Assembly: GCA_029007015.1 (NCBI GenBank)
Contig: JAQXHB010000040.1
Coordinates: 1 to 30,504, forward strand
Origin: Bacillota bacterium
GTDB lineage: Bacteria; Bacillota; Clostridia; Oscillospirales; Acutalibacteraceae
Direction of reading: 5' to 3'
Length of the DNA stretch: 30,504 bases
This document shows positions 6,163-14,570 of the stretch, in pieces. Positions within the stretch are counted from its first letter, which is position 1. Every line of letters starts with the position of its first letter. The notes under the pieces were generated by a model. It did no database searches, was not told the origin of the DNA, and saw only the letters and a program-made list of their open reading frames with translations. A program made the position numbers and the translations under genes.

Positions 6163-7326
6163 ATGACAAACATCGACAACGCAATCAAACAGTTCGAATC
6201 GGTCATGCGCGACCAACTTGAGAGGGTTGAGCGCATGAAGCAGAACCGCGAGCCGACCGATTATTCAAAACTTGATAAAATTATCATCGGCGTTTGCGGC
6301 GGCGACGGCATCGGCCCGATTATAACCAAGGAATCGGCGCGCGTTCTGCGCTTTTTGCTCAGCGATGAGGTGGCGGCCGGCCGTGTTGAGTTTCGCAATA
6401 TCGACGGCCTGACTATCGAGAACCGCGTCGCCTGCATGAAGGCTATTCCGGACGATGTGCTGGCCGAACTCAAGGCTTGCCATGTTATTTTGAAGGGGCC
6501 GACCACCACCCCGCGCGCCGGCGACCCGTGGCCGAATATCGAGAGTGCCAATGTTGCCATGCGAAAGGAACTCGATTTGTTCGCCAATGTGCGTCCGGTC
6601 AAGGTGCCGGATAAGGGCATCGACTGGACCTTCTTCCGCGAGAACACCGAGGGAGCATATACACTCGGCTCCTGCGGCTGCAATGTGACCGACGAGTTGG
6701 CGGTCGACTTCACCGTTACCACCACCGAGGGCACCGAGCGCATAGCCAGACTGGCATATGAATACGCCCGCAACAACAAAAAGGACAGAGTATCCATCAT
6801 CACCAAAGCCAATGTGGTCAAGACGACCGACGGCAAATTCCTGCGCATTTGCCAGGAAATCGGCAAGGATTATCCCGAAATCACCACCGATGACTGGTAT
6901 ATCGACATTACAACCGCCAAGTTGATTGACAAGAAGCGCCGCACCGCATTCAAGGTGTTTGTACTGCCCAACCTTTACGGCGATATCATTACCGACGAGG
7001 CGGCTGAGTTCCAGGGCGGCGTCGGTACGGCAGGCAGTGCCAACATCGGTAACAAGTACGCCATGTTCGAGGCTATACACGGCTCTGCTCCGCGAATGAT
7101 AACCGAGGGCAGAGGTCAGTTTGCCGACCCGTGCAGTATGCTTCGCGCCGCTGTAATGCTGCTCTCACATATCGGCTATCAGGTAAAGGCTGATTTGCTT
7201 GAGCGCGCCCTCGATATTTGCATGTATGAGGAAAAGAAACTGACCATAACCGGCCGCGACACCGGCTGTACCTGTGAGCAGTTCGGTGACTATGTAATGC
7301 AGACGGTAGAGTCCCTGATAAAATAA
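6163..7326 (+). CDS. icd: Isocitrate dehydrogenase (isocitrate/isopropylmalate family)
   Basis: Oxidatively decarboxylates isocitrate to 2-oxoglutarate, following aconitase. The 387-residue protein shows GVCGGDGIGP (about 43-52), KGPTTTP (111-117), FFRENTEGAY (157-166), the family signature NLYGDIITDE (270-279) with metal-binding aspartates, and IHGSAP (305-310). After HGSAP comes R-M-I-T-E-G-R instead of the K-Y of E. coli NADP-type or the D-I of classical NAD-type enzymes, so I leave the cofactor open. About 38 residues, charged and helical, precede the Rossmann start and are not typical of short family members. The ATG at 6163 is chosen over 6154 because AAAGGA lies 10 nt upstream of it. 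rex follows 40 nt downstream with no terminator between. Confidence 0.92.
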   Translation: MTNIDNAIKQFESVMRDQLERVERMKQNREPTDYSKLDKIIIGVCGGDGIGPIITKESARVLRFLLSDEVAAGRVEFRNIDGLTIENRVACMKAIPDDVLAELKACHVILKGPTTTPRAGDPWPNIESANVAMRKELDLFANVRPVKVPDKGIDWTFFRENTEGAYTLGSCGCNVTDELAVDFTVTTTEGTERIARLAYEYARNNKKDRVSIITKANVVKTTDGKFLRICQEIGKDYPEITTDDWYIDITTAKLIDKKRRTAFKVFVLPNLYGDIITDEAAEFQGGVGTAGSANIGNKYAMFEAIHGSAPRMITEGRGQFADPCSMLRAAVMLLSHIGYQVKADLLERALDICMYEEKKLTITGRDTGCTCEQFGDYVMQTVESLIK

Positions 7327-7366
7327 TGGGAGCACCTTCTGACCATTAAGAATTGGAGAGATGGCA

Positions 7367-7990
7367 ATGCAATCAGATGTTTCAATGCCGGTGGTACGCC
7401 GTCTGCCGCGGTACTACCGTTTTCTCGGAGAACTGAAAAAGGCCGGCTACACGCGCATCTCATCGCGCGAACTGAGCCAGCGAATGGGGCTGACTGCAAG
7501 CCAAATCAGGCAGGATTTCAACTGCTTCGGCGGCTTTGGTCAGCAGGGTTACGGGTACAATATTGAACTGTTGCAGAGTGAGATTGGCCGCATCCTCGGA
7601 CTGGATAGGCTGCAGCGGCTCATCATCGTCGGCGCCGGCAACCTCGGCCGTGCCATAGCCAACCAGATTGCGTTTGAGGAGCGCGGTTTCAAACTCATCG
7701 GACTGTTCGATGCCAAGGAGTCGGTTGTCGGCCAAATGGTGGCCGGCATGCCCATTCGCAATGTGGCCGATTTGGACGAGTTTTGCCGTGCCGAATTGCC
7801 CACAGTCGCCGTGCTGACCGTGCCGTTTGATGCGGCGGCCGCCATCGGTGACCAGTTGGTCAAACTGGGCATCAAGGGACTATGGAACTTCAGCCATTAC
7901 GATTTCGGCAACCGATATGAAAATGTGTCGGTCGAGAATGTGCATCTCGGTGACAGCCTGATGACCCTGCGCTATATGATTAACGGCTAA
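7367..7990 (+). CDS. rex: Redox-sensing transcriptional repressor Rex
   Basis: A 207-residue NAD(H)-sensing repressor. The N-terminal winged helix includes RLPRYYRFL and ISSRELSQRMGLTASQIRQD, and the glycine loop GGFGQQGYGY follows at about 55-64. The Rossmann domain has GAGNLG at 89-94, and the C-terminal segment includes the conserved helix with NVHLGDSLMTLRYM. Rex releases DNA when the NADH/NAD+ ratio rises, derepressing fermentative and hydrogenase genes. The ATG at 7367 is favoured over 7361 because GGAG then stands 8 nt upstream. The gene shares the transcript of acn and idh and is followed by a strong terminator. I found no TTGTTAA-N4-TTAACAA-like operator in the operon promoter, so autoregulation by Rex is not supported here. 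Confidence 0.95.
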   Translation: MQSDVSMPVVRRLPRYYRFLGELKKAGYTRISSRELSQRMGLTASQIRQDFNCFGGFGQQGYGYNIELLQSEIGRILGLDRLQRLIIVGAGNLGRAIANQIAFEERGFKLIGLFDAKESVVGQMVAGMPIRNVADLDEFCRAELPTVAVLTVPFDAAAAIGDQLVKLGIKGLWNFSHYDFGNRYENVSVENVHLGDSLMTLRYMING

Positions 7991-8002
7991 CTAAAAGATA
8001 AA

Positions 8003-8062
8003 TCCCCGCCGCGCGGAAACTGCTTCTCTGCGAAGTGTTCCGCTCGACGGGGGTGTTTTTTT
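8003..8062 (+). terminator. Intrinsic terminator of the acn-rex operon
   Basis: A long imperfect hairpin (CCCCGCCGCGCGGAA at 8004-8018 against TTCCGCTCGACGGGG at 8038-8052, with a small CTTC/GAAG stem at the tip) followed by GTGTTTTTTT. Confidence 0.85.
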
Positions 8063-8067
8063 AAAAA

Positions 8068-8916
8068 TTAGTAGAGGCCCTGCTCGCACATCGACTTGAC
8101 GGCTGCTTTGACCTGCTCGATGTCCTCGCGGTATGTCATGCCGTACCACTTGTCGTGACTGCGAAGCATCTTGACGGTTGCTTCGCCGCGGTGCAACATG
8201 CCGCTGACCGAAGTGGGCAACTGAAATTCCGCCTTGTCCAGGTCGTCACGCCGCATAAACTGTTCAAAATCGGCTTCGAGCGCCTCGAACAGTTTGGGCG
8301 TAAATCCCCAGAAATTCATCGACACGACGGTGTCCTCGGGTAGAGGTATCCAGTGCTCTCCGTCCTCGGTGTAGCCCTTGGCGCAGACCTTGGTGCGCTC
8401 GGTCAGACCGACCAGACGGCCGTTTTCAATTTCGCACACGCCGCGCGACACGGTGCCGTTGTCTGAGATGGTGCTCATCAAATCAAACCCGACCATTGCA
8501 AAGTCGCCACCCTCGGCCGTGGCAAGGTGCCCTGCAATCTGACGGAAAGCCTCGGGGCCGTAGAAGTCGTCGGCGTTGATGACCGCAAAGGGGCCGTCAA
8601 CTGCATCTTTGCAGCACAGAATGGCGTGACCGGGGCCCCACGGCTTGGTGCGTCCGGCCGGCAGCGACTCGGTTTCCTGATAGACATAGTCCACCTTGAT
8701 GATGCGGCTGAGGCGGTCGCCGATAAAATTGCGAAAATCCTGCTCGTTTTCGCGGCGAATGACAAATATGGCTCTGTCAAATCCGGCGCGTGCGGCATCT
8801 GCGACCGAAAAATCGAGCAGTGCTTGACCGTTCGGCCCGATTGGCTCGAGTTGCTTGAGTCCGCCGAAGCGGCTGCCCATGCCTGCGGCCATTACAACCA
8901 GTGTAATACTGTTCAT
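8068..8916 (-). CDS. Sugar-phosphate nucleotidyltransferase family protein
   Basis: A 282-residue NTP-transferase. It begins MNSITLVVMAAGMGSRFGGL; the signature GMGSRFGGLKQ (12-22) binds the nucleotide phosphates. PWGPGHAILCCKDAV and VINADDFYG provide the mid-domain sugar-nucleotide and metal-binding elements, and SMNFWGFTPKLFEAL resembles the substrate-side strand of this fold. Such enzymes make NDP-sugars or similar activated intermediates; the actual sugar cannot be read from the sequence, and no sugar-modifying genes adjoin it. The ATG at 8916 has GGAGTG about 7 nt upstream; the longer frame to 8967 has no ribosome site. It is monocistronic, with its own promoter at 8966-8994. Confidence 0.85.
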   Translation of the reverse strand: MNSITLVVMAAGMGSRFGGLKQLEPIGPNGQALLDFSVADAARAGFDRAIFVIRRENEQDFRNFIGDRLSRIIKVDYVYQETESLPAGRTKPWGPGHAILCCKDAVDGPFAVINADDFYGPEAFRQIAGHLATAEGGDFAMVGFDLMSTISDNGTVSRGVCEIENGRLVGLTERTKVCAKGYTEDGEHWIPLPEDTVVSMNFWGFTPKLFEALEADFEQFMRRDDLDKAEFQLPTSVSGMLHRGEATVKMLRSHDKWYGMTYREDIEQVKAAVKSMCEQGLY

Positions 8917-8965
8917 TCTTTTCACTCCAATTAAACAGAATATGATGTGCTCGTTAACCAAATTC

Positions 8966-8994
8966 ATTATAACACATCAACTGCCGTGTGTCAT
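8966..8994 (-). promoter_or_regulatory. Promoter of the nucleotidyltransferase gene
   Basis: Minus strand: ATGACA (8989-8994, five of six), 17-nt spacer ending in TGT, perfect TATAAT (8966-8971), so also an extended -10. Start predicted near 8959, about 43 nt before the ATG. Confidence 0.75.
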
Positions 8995-9089
8995 CAAAAT
9001 TTTGTATGGCTATTGCAATTTCATTCGCCTGATGGTAATATTAGCGTATAATATTTTCGGCATCAGGCCGAGGAAACGAGGTTGTTAAT

Positions 9090-9509
9090 ATGGCTTTTTG
9101 TTCGCAGTGCGGCAATCAGGTCGACGACAAGGCTGTCATTTGCCCTGCGTGCGGATGTGCGGTCAACGGCTCCGCAGGCATCGTCACCGCTCCCACTACC
9201 AACGAGAGAGTGGCGTCGGCTTTCGGCTATTTGGGCATACTGGTGCTCATTCCTTTGCTCGCCTTCAAGGATTCCAAGTTCTGCCGTTTTCACGCCAATC
9301 AGTCGCTGGTACTGCTGATAATTGATGTTGTGATCAGCGCGGCAGGGAAGATAATCGGCCTGATACCCTATGTCGGCAGTGTCATCGGCTGGGTGTTTTC
9401 GCTCGCCGGCATCGCTGTCGCCGTGTTTGGCATTATGGGCATCGTTTATGCCGCTCAGGGCAAGGAGCAGGAACTGCCGCTCATCGGCCAGATTAAACTG
9501 CTCAAATAA
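9090..9509 (+). CDS. Zinc-ribbon membrane protein, DUF4870-like
   Basis: A 139-residue protein. An N-terminal zinc ribbon has C4-x2-C7 and C18-x2-C21 (MAFCSQCGNQ, ICPACGC), then a short linker and three or so hydrophobic segments (about 43-60, 72-90, 96-128). FHANQSLVLL between the first two is the charge-containing motif typical of DUF4870/YtpI-like small membrane proteins. The function of these fusions is unknown; the ribbon would lie in the cytoplasm. The ATG at 9090 has GAGG about 9 nt upstream. A perfect TATAAT at 9047-9052 is a likely -10, though the -35 region is poor. The gene ends at a shared bidirectional terminator. Confidence 0.82.
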   Translation: MAFCSQCGNQVDDKAVICPACGCAVNGSAGIVTAPTTNERVASAFGYLGILVLIPLLAFKDSKFCRFHANQSLVLLIIDVVISAAGKIIGLIPYVGSVIGWVFSLAGIAVAVFGIMGIVYAAQGKEQELPLIGQIKLLK

Positions 9510-9523
9510 CAGTTGCTAACAAT

Positions 9524-9575
9524 AAAAACAGCCGTCCGATAACTTCACTTTGAAGTAAATGGGCCGGCTGTTTTT
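9524..9575. terminator. Bidirectional terminator between convergent genes
   Basis: AAAAACAGCC (9524-9533) pairs with GGCTGTTTTT (9566-9575); a second small stem (ACTTC/GAAGT) sits inside. The A and T tracts make it work on both strands, serving the zinc-ribbon gene and tadA. Confidence 0.82.
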
Positions 9576-9582
9576 ACTTATC

Positions 9583-10032
9583 TTATTTTTGTCTCAATTG
9601 CTTAAAAAAACTGCTCAAGCGGTTGGCACATTGGTCTGCGAGGACGCCTCCGATAACCTCCGGACGGTGGTTGTAGGGCAAATCAAACAGATTGACTACC
9701 GAGCCGCATGAGCCGGCCTTGGGGTCGGCGGCGCCGTAGACCACCTTTTCGATGCGGCTGTTTATGATGGCGCCGGTGCACATCGGGCACGGCTCAAGTG
9801 TCACCACAAGGGTACACCCTATCAGCCGCCAGCCGCCGAGCGCGCGGCAGGCGTTGTCGATGGCCTCTATTTCGGCGTGGCATAGGGCGTTTCGCTCGCT
9901 TTCGCGGCGATTACGGCCGGTCGCAATTATCTCCGAGCCGCGCACGATGACGGCGCCGACCGGAACCTCGCCCTCGGCGGCCGCCTCATCTGCAAGCAGG
10001 AGCGCTTGCCTCATGTAATTCTCATATTCCAT
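9583..10032 (-). CDS. tadA: tRNA-specific adenosine deaminase TadA
   Basis: Deaminates A34 to inosine in the anticodon of tRNA(Arg); essential in most bacteria. The 149-residue protein has the zinc/catalytic set H52-A-E54 (CHAEIEAI) and P-C82-P-M-C85 (LEPCPMCTG), and the family stretch GEVPVGAVIV. The NDPKAGS-like region appears as AADPKAGSCGS. I take the ATG at 10032 (MEYENYMRQA); a TTG at 10041 would add three residues. No strong ribosome site precedes either, but the start lies within the last 11 nt of the upstream CPBP gene, so translation is probably coupled. Confidence 0.93.
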   Translation of the reverse strand: MEYENYMRQALLLADEAAAEGEVPVGAVIVRGSEIIATGRNRRESERNALCHAEIEAIDNACRALGGWRLIGCTLVVTLEPCPMCTGAIINSRIEKVVYGAADPKAGSCGSVVNLFDLPYNHRPEVIGGVLADQCANRLSSFFKQLRQK

Positions 10033-10996
10033 AACTGACAAGTGTTAACAAGGCCATAAGCCCGAAAAGAACATACAGTATTATCATGCCGACCGACCCG
10101 AAAAATCGGCCGTATTTAAGCCGTTCAGCCGGCTTGTCACCGCCCAATTTCAGGCTGAACAGCCACTTGTGACTAAATGAGAGGTAGGCAATGCAAACGG
10201 CGCCGACCACCAAAAATGCGGCGGTAATCAGGCAGTTTGCAATTTCGGCGGCTGTATCGGTGCTGTTCTGTATAAAATACTGGAGCAGAGTGGATATAAA
10301 ATTATTGGCAAAGTGAACTATCACACCCGGCCAAACGGAGCCGGTCTTGACAGCGATATATCCAAACAGCAGACCTATGCAAAAGGCAGACGGCGCCTGC
10401 ATCATATTGCCGTGCATCAGGCTGAACACAGTTGCCGAAGCGACAACGGCAAATGTGTCCCCAAACGGACGGAGCAGCCCCAGCAGGACGCCGCGCATGG
10501 CAAACTCCTCGGTCAGCGCCGGCACGACACAGTCGGTTATGAATATCAGCGCGACAAGGTATGGACTGCCGGTGGGCAGTCCGCTGACCATGGCGTTGTA
10601 ATTGCCGATACTGACCGGCTGAGCCAAAAATGATATTACCATATCAGCTCCAAGCATGGCGCCGACAATGGGCCAGAGCAGACGGGCGGGCACGCGCTCG
10701 GCCGCCACCAGCCGGCCAAGCGGCCTGTGAGCCAGCCGCGTCATGAACAAAACGGGAAATACCACCAACAGCAGAGAGTAAATTATCTGCGTCCAAATGT
10801 CGAACAAATGGCCGTCGGCATTTGGAAATATGAGAAATATTACGGTGAAAAGAACCTGAAAGGCAAAAATCGAAATGGCCACTGTAAGACCGATGATATT
10901 GCCGTACCGACGCAACAGTCGGTTTTTACGCTCGGTTTCCGTCTCGGTACGAACCGGGCAGGCGAAACCGGCGCCTTGCTGATAGTAGTTATACAT
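10022..10996 (-). CDS. CPBP family intramembrane glutamic endopeptidase
   Basis: A 324-residue multi-pass membrane protein of the CPBP (CAAX protease and bacteriocin-processing) family, ABI domain. Motif 1 is E163-E164-x3-R168 (TEEFAMRG), motif 2 is FSLMH with H195, motif 3 is HFANN with H228 and N232; all expected catalytic residues are present. About eight hydrophobic segments span residues 33-320, after a soluble Tyr/Gln-rich N-terminus. The substrate is unknown. The ATG at 10996 has GGAGGA 6-7 nt upstream; the longer frame to 11101 has none. Transcribed from 11027-11055, with tadA overlapping its 3' end. Confidence 0.88.
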   Translation of the reverse strand: MYNYYQQGAGFACPVRTETETERKNRLLRRYGNIIGLTVAISIFAFQVLFTVIFLIFPNADGHLFDIWTQIIYSLLLVVFPVLFMTRLAHRPLGRLVAAERVPARLLWPIVGAMLGADMVISFLAQPVSIGNYNAMVSGLPTGSPYLVALIFITDCVVPALTEEFAMRGVLLGLLRPFGDTFAVVASATVFSLMHGNMMQAPSAFCIGLLFGYIAVKTGSVWPGVIVHFANNFISTLLQYFIQNSTDTAAEIANCLITAAFLVVGAVCIAYLSFSHKWLFSLKLGGDKPAERLKYGRFFGSVGMIILYVLFGLMALLTLVSYGI

Positions 10997-11026
10997 TTGA
11001 TGTTCCTCCGCAGGATAGATACTACT

Positions 11027-11055
11027 ATAATAAAATATATGTCCGCATTTGTCAA
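11027..11055 (-). promoter_or_regulatory. Promoter of the CPBP protease-tadA operon
   Basis: Minus strand: perfect TTGACA (11050-11055), 17-nt spacer, TATTAT (11027-11032, five of six). Confidence 0.8.
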
Positions 11056-11067
11056 ATCTGTTTGGGG

Positions 11068-11096
11068 TTGTTATATTGTAAATTGGGTGGTATAAT
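11068..11096 (+). promoter_or_regulatory. Promoter of the membrane-protein pair at 11135-12730
   Basis: TTGTTA (11068-11073), 17-nt spacer, perfect TATAAT (11091-11096). It stands back to back with the CPBP promoter, the two -35 boxes being 12 nt apart. The transcript should begin near 11103. Confidence 0.75.
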
Positions 11097-11134
11097 AACA
11101 TGTATAGTCTGTTTTGAAATGGGTTGAATTTTTT

Positions 11135-11863
11135 ATGATGGCTGTAAACATTATTTTACTGGTGGTCAATCTGCCGCTGCTCATTGCGGCCGCGGCGGTC
11201 AACGGCAAAGGGCCTCGCGGTCATGCGGCGCGCGCTGTGAGCGGTGTTGCGGCCGTGTACGGCCTTCTCTTGGTGGCCGAGTGCGGCATTGAGTGGCTGA
11301 TTGGTTTTGCCGACCAATTTGCCGATGGGACGGCATACGCCGGCGTGTCGGTTTTGCGCTGGCTGCCGTTTGGCGCGCTCGCGCTGAGTTGCGTCTTGGC
11401 GGTGCTTTCGATTGTCCTGCGCCGCCGGCCTGCGACCGTATTTTTTATCGGATGCGGTGCCGCCGTGCTGACTTGTGCCGTCATTATCCTTTACTATTAC
11501 AATCTGCCGCCGGCATATGCCGACTATTTTTCATGGGCGGCGGTCATTCCGTCGGTCTATGCCGTTTATGCCGCTTTCTGGCTGGCTGATACGCTCATGA
11601 AGCCGGAGGGCAAGGTGCAGACGGTCATTCTCAATGTGATGCAGGTGGTTTTTGCCGTGGCAATTGTGGCCATGCTGACATATTCGTACACCTCGTTTAT
11701 CGGGCCGATGATATCGGCCGACGGCTATGATGTGCTCGGCATCATCACGCTGATACTGATTGCGGCGGCAATTGCGTGGCCGGCATTGGTCAGCGGAGGT
11801 ACTGTGCTTGCATCAATGCTTCGCAGCACTCAAGGTGCCTCGCATGATAAGCCGGAGCGATAA
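11135..11863 (+). CDS. Polytopic membrane protein of unknown function
   Basis: About 242 residues with around seven hydrophobic segments (NIILLVVNLPLLIAAAA near the N-terminus, then GVAAVYGLLLVAE, LPFGALALSCVLAVLSIVL, FFIGCGAAVLTCAVIILYYY and three more) and a short charged tail ending DKPER. I do not recognise a family. The start is uncertain: ATG codons at 11135 and 11138 lie about 32 nt after the predicted transcript start, while an in-frame TTG at 11114 would leave a leader of only about 11 nt; none has a clear ribosome site. A DUF975 membrane protein follows 24 nt later in the same direction, so the two may form a complex. Confidence 0.7.
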   Translation: MMAVNIILLVVNLPLLIAAAAVNGKGPRGHAARAVSGVAAVYGLLLVAECGIEWLIGFADQFADGTAYAGVSVLRWLPFGALALSCVLAVLSIVLRRRPATVFFIGCGAAVLTCAVIILYYYNLPPAYADYFSWAAVIPSVYAVYAAFWLADTLMKPEGKVQTVILNVMQVVFAVAIVAMLTYSYTSFIGPMISADGYDVLGIITLILIAAAIAWPALVSGGTVLASMLRSTQGASHDKPER

Positions 11864-11887
11864 CGGCGTTTAGGGGGAGTGTAATCC

Positions 11888-12730
11888 ATGGTGATAGTAT
11901 CGGGTCAGGTCAAGGCACGCGCACGCGCCGCGCTGAAGGATAACCGCATGTCCGCGGCCATAATGACCGGCATCGTTATCGGCGTTTATGTGCTGCTGGC
12001 CGTGTTAAGCCAACTTGTCTCCACCGTACTTGATATCAACAGTGACACAGTATCGGTCAACTGGGTTATGAATATCGGCAGTATTCGCGATATCGACTAT
12101 CTGCTGCTTAAAGTTTTCGGCAGTCTGTTCAGCCTGACGCTGATAACTCCGCTGATGCTCGGATTTGAGCGGTCGGTTGTCTGTATGTATGACGGCAGGC
12201 GGGCAGAGGTGTCTGATTTATTTTACTATTTCGGCGGGGTGCGGCGGTGGCTCGGCGCTGTCAAGTACAAATTCCTGCTGGGTGTTCGGCTGATTCTGTG
12301 GTTTGTGCTGTTGCTGATTCCGTCGGCTGTGTGCGCCGCTCTCGGTGAAATGTCATACTATATTTTCGGTGAGCGGTACAGCGATATGGCGGCCGGCCTG
12401 CTCGGCGGCGGGCAGACGGTTCTGACTTTGGCGGCATTGGCGGTATGGCTGATAATCGCGCTTGGGTATTTTGCGGCCGATTACTGCTATATCCTCGGTG
12501 AGGACAGCACCGCTCGCGGCTGTATATCACACTCAAAGCGGCTTGCGCGCGGTCACCGCGCTGAGTTGTTTGGCCTGGCGGTCAGTTTGTTTTGGTGGAT
12601 TGTGCTGTGTGTATTGCTGTTTCCCGCCCTTTATGTCGTGCCCTATGTGACGGCGGCATTTGCCTTTGCATCGGCGCAGTTTATCGGCGAGGAGAAGCGC
12701 ACATCGGCAGATAGGGCGAGCGCGGATTAA
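11888..12730 (+). CDS. DUF975 family membrane protein
   Basis: A 280-residue integral membrane protein of the Firmicutes DUF975 type, function unknown. The N-terminal cytoplasmic helix GQVKARARAALKDNRMSAAI is characteristic (the family usually starts with a KxxAKxxLKGNW-like segment), followed by membrane segments at about 23-45, 77-95, 125-150, 175-200 and 233-262. The region LGFERSVVCMYDGRRAEVSDLF corresponds to the conserved polar loop with an aromatic/acidic end. The Shine-Dalgarno AGGGGGAG is about 9 nt before the ATG at 11888. It ends at a perfect bidirectional terminator. Confidence 0.75.
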   Translation: MVIVSGQVKARARAALKDNRMSAAIMTGIVIGVYVLLAVLSQLVSTVLDINSDTVSVNWVMNIGSIRDIDYLLLKVFGSLFSLTLITPLMLGFERSVVCMYDGRRAEVSDLFYYFGGVRRWLGAVKYKFLLGVRLILWFVLLLIPSAVCAALGEMSYYIFGERYSDMAAGLLGGGQTVLTLAALAVWLIIALGYFAADYCYILGEDSTARGCISHSKRLARGHRAELFGLAVSLFWWIVLCVLLFPALYVVPYVTAAFAFASAQFIGEEKRTSADRASAD

Positions 12731-12741
12731 ATTTTACAGTA

Positions 12742-12783
12742 AAAGCACTCAAGGGCAGTTCATTCATTGCCCTTGAGTGCTTT
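12742..12783. terminator. Perfect bidirectional terminator
   Basis: AAAGCACTCAAGGGCA (12742-12757) and TGCCCTTGAGTGCTTT (12768-12783) form a 16-bp mismatch-free stem with a 10-nt loop between the convergent DUF975 and S1-domain genes. Confidence 0.92.
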
Positions 12784-12789
12784 ATTTTG

Positions 12790-13716
12790 TCAGAACACCG
12801 TTTCGATGGTTTTTGAACAGCAGTCGGGCGAGTAGCGCCAACTGTCAATATGCCCCTCACTGATGAAATACTTGATGGGCGGCTGTTCCACCGTGCTGTC
12901 AAATGAGTCGATTATTATCAGTTTGACCTTCATCTTGCCGGGCAGTAAACTTTTTATATATACACTGGCACGCTGGCCGGGCTTGACGCCTGCTTTCGGC
13001 TCGGCAAGTCCGGCCAAATTGGGCGACAACTCGACAAAAATGCCGTAGTCCTCAACTGTGCGCACAGTGCCCGATACCGTTTCACCCTGTGCAAACTTTT
13101 CGGCGTTTTGCTGCCATGTGCCCAGCAGTTCGCGGTGGGTCAGCGACACGCGCCCAAAGGGGTCGACCGACTTGACGACGGCAAAAATGCGGTCGCCGCA
13201 CCGCAGTCGGTCGGACGGGTGGGCGATGCGCGAAACCGATATGGCGTCGATGGGCAGCAGGGCGGCAATTCCGCACCCGATATCGCAGAATGCACCGAAG
13301 TTTTCAAGGTGAGTCACCTTAGCCTCGACGATATCGCCCGGGAGCAGTCGGTCTATGTAATCGCGCTGACAGCGCTCCTGCGCCGCGCGGCGTGACAGAT
13401 AGGCGACCGGCTCGTCACCGGTGCAGTCGATGCGTTCAACAATGAAGCAAACCGGCTTGCCGACGCGGGATATAAGCGCTATGTCGCGCACATTGCCCTC
13501 TGCAATTCCGACGGCGCCCTCTGTTCGCGGAATGATTCCGCGTATGCCGGCGATGTTGAGCACCAAATTGTGGTCGTAGTCGCACATAAGAGTTACGGCT
13601 TCCAGCACGCGGCCCGACTCCATCGCCTCGCTCAGAGCGGCGACAGAGGAGCAGGCGGCGATATTTTCGGGCGTGTCAATGAGACCGCCCTCGGGATGGT
13701 AGTTGCATTTAATCAA
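12790..13716 (-). CDS. S1 RNA-binding domain protein (ribosomal protein S1-like)
   Basis: A 308-residue protein with repeated S1/OB-fold modules. A degenerate first module spans about residues 36-70; a well-formed second (LLPGDIVEAKVTHLENFGAF, then GIAALLPIDAIS and GDRIFAVVKSVD) covers about 124-195; a third (GETVSGTVRTVEDYGIFVEL, GLAEPKAGVKPGQ) covers about 210-270. The shortness compared with full S1 (four to six domains) suggests a clostridial S1 paralogue or an RNA-binding regulator of translation. The start is a TTG at 13716 with AAAGGA about 10 nt upstream; a nearer TTG runs into a stop. A short stem CTGCC-GA-GGCAG lies just before the Shine-Dalgarno. The 279-nt spacer to 13996 shows no other gene. 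Confidence 0.83.
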   Translation of the reverse strand: MIKCNYHPEGGLIDTPENIAACSSVAALSEAMESGRVLEAVTLMCDYDHNLVLNIAGIRGIIPRTEGAVGIAEGNVRDIALISRVGKPVCFIVERIDCTGDEPVAYLSRRAAQERCQRDYIDRLLPGDIVEAKVTHLENFGAFCDIGCGIAALLPIDAISVSRIAHPSDRLRCGDRIFAVVKSVDPFGRVSLTHRELLGTWQQNAEKFAQGETVSGTVRTVEDYGIFVELSPNLAGLAEPKAGVKPGQRASVYIKSLLPGKMKVKLIIIDSFDSTVEQPPIKYFISEGHIDSWRYSPDCCSKTIETVF

Positions 13717-13995
13717 TCAATATCAGTCCTTTCGCCTGCCGAGGCAGACACTTTTTTCGCATATCATGCGTTTGCTAAAATATATGGTTTCCTTATCTTT
13801 ATTATTCGTCAGTTGTTGAGTGCGCCTTTTGCCATCCTCGCTCTCGAAACTTACGGTGGTATTTCGCAGTTAAGCGGAATATTAAGACGGAAATCCCTGC
13901 CAATATATTTTACAACCGCGGGCTTGTTCTATTGTGTCGAATGGCATACATATAATTTATAAATTTTTGCTGCAAATAGGGGAGGACAGGCAAAT

Positions 13996-14442
13996 ATGTT
14001 TAAATCGGTGCAAATCGGCCGCTCGGCGCTCATTGCCGCGATATGCGCGGCTACGGCGGCCGCTGTTATACTGGCGGTGTCGGCGCAGGCGCTCGGCGCC
14101 GTCAAAAAGCAGGGCGGCAGTACCGAGGCGCGCGAGCGGTTCGCCGCAGAGTACGGCTGGTACCTTGGCGGAGAAATGCTGTCAGAGAACACCGTCATTC
14201 TCGGCGGTGAGAGCGACACCATCTCGGAGGGCTATTCGCGGTTGCTGGCGGCACAGCACATGGATATCGGCGGATATATCGGACGGCCGGTCAATATGTG
14301 CATGTACGAGGTGCTTAATTTCATGTCGGAGGCCGGCGCGGTGATGACCCTCTTTGAGTATAACGGGCACATAATCGCGGCGCACATTTCCACCTCTGAC
14401 GGTTGTATATATGGCCTTGACGGTCAAAAAATGCAACTTTGA
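13996..14442 (+). CDS. DUF4830 domain protein, membrane-anchored
   Basis: 148 residues: one N-terminal membrane segment (about 11-34, ALIAAICAATAAAVILAVSA) with a basic start, so a single-pass or exported protein, then an extracytoplasmic DUF4830-like domain. The domain shows the expected pattern: RERFAAEYGWYLGGE, a variable strand, a helix ending in YSRLLAAQHMDIGGYIGRPV, the strand pair MYEVLNF and VMTLFEYNGHIIAAHIS, and a closing GCIYGL. The function of DUF4830 is unknown. GGGGAGG lies about 8 nt before the ATG. A TATAAT at 13951-13956 is a likely -10 with a weak -35. It appears monocistronic. Confidence 0.75.
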   Translation: MFKSVQIGRSALIAAICAATAAAVILAVSAQALGAVKKQGGSTEARERFAAEYGWYLGGEMLSENTVILGGESDTISEGYSRLLAAQHMDIGGYIGRPVNMCMYEVLNFMSEAGAVMTLFEYNGHIIAAHISTSDGCIYGLDGQKMQL

Positions 14443-14570
14443 CACCAGATAGCCGATTTAACATGGTTAACAAAGAAACCACCTGCGTTTTTGTATATTT
14501 TGCTGTAATTGCCAAAAGTCATTGTTAAATATACATATACAATAAAAATAATATTTGGGTAATCGGGCAA

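Noticed and set aside
13570..13962. Plus-strand frame of 130 codons across the S1 gene start and the following spacer
   Set aside because: Its first half is antisense to the S1-domain gene, and no ribosome site or domain is present. I see no other gene in 13717-13995.
14459..14475. TTTAACATGGTTAACAAA as a Rex operator
   Set aside because: The half-sites do not align with TTGTTAA-N4-TTAACAA (wrong spacing and a poor left half), and it follows a gene rather than preceding a redox gene. Other GTTAAC-containing places (10041, 15798, 16290) failed the same test.
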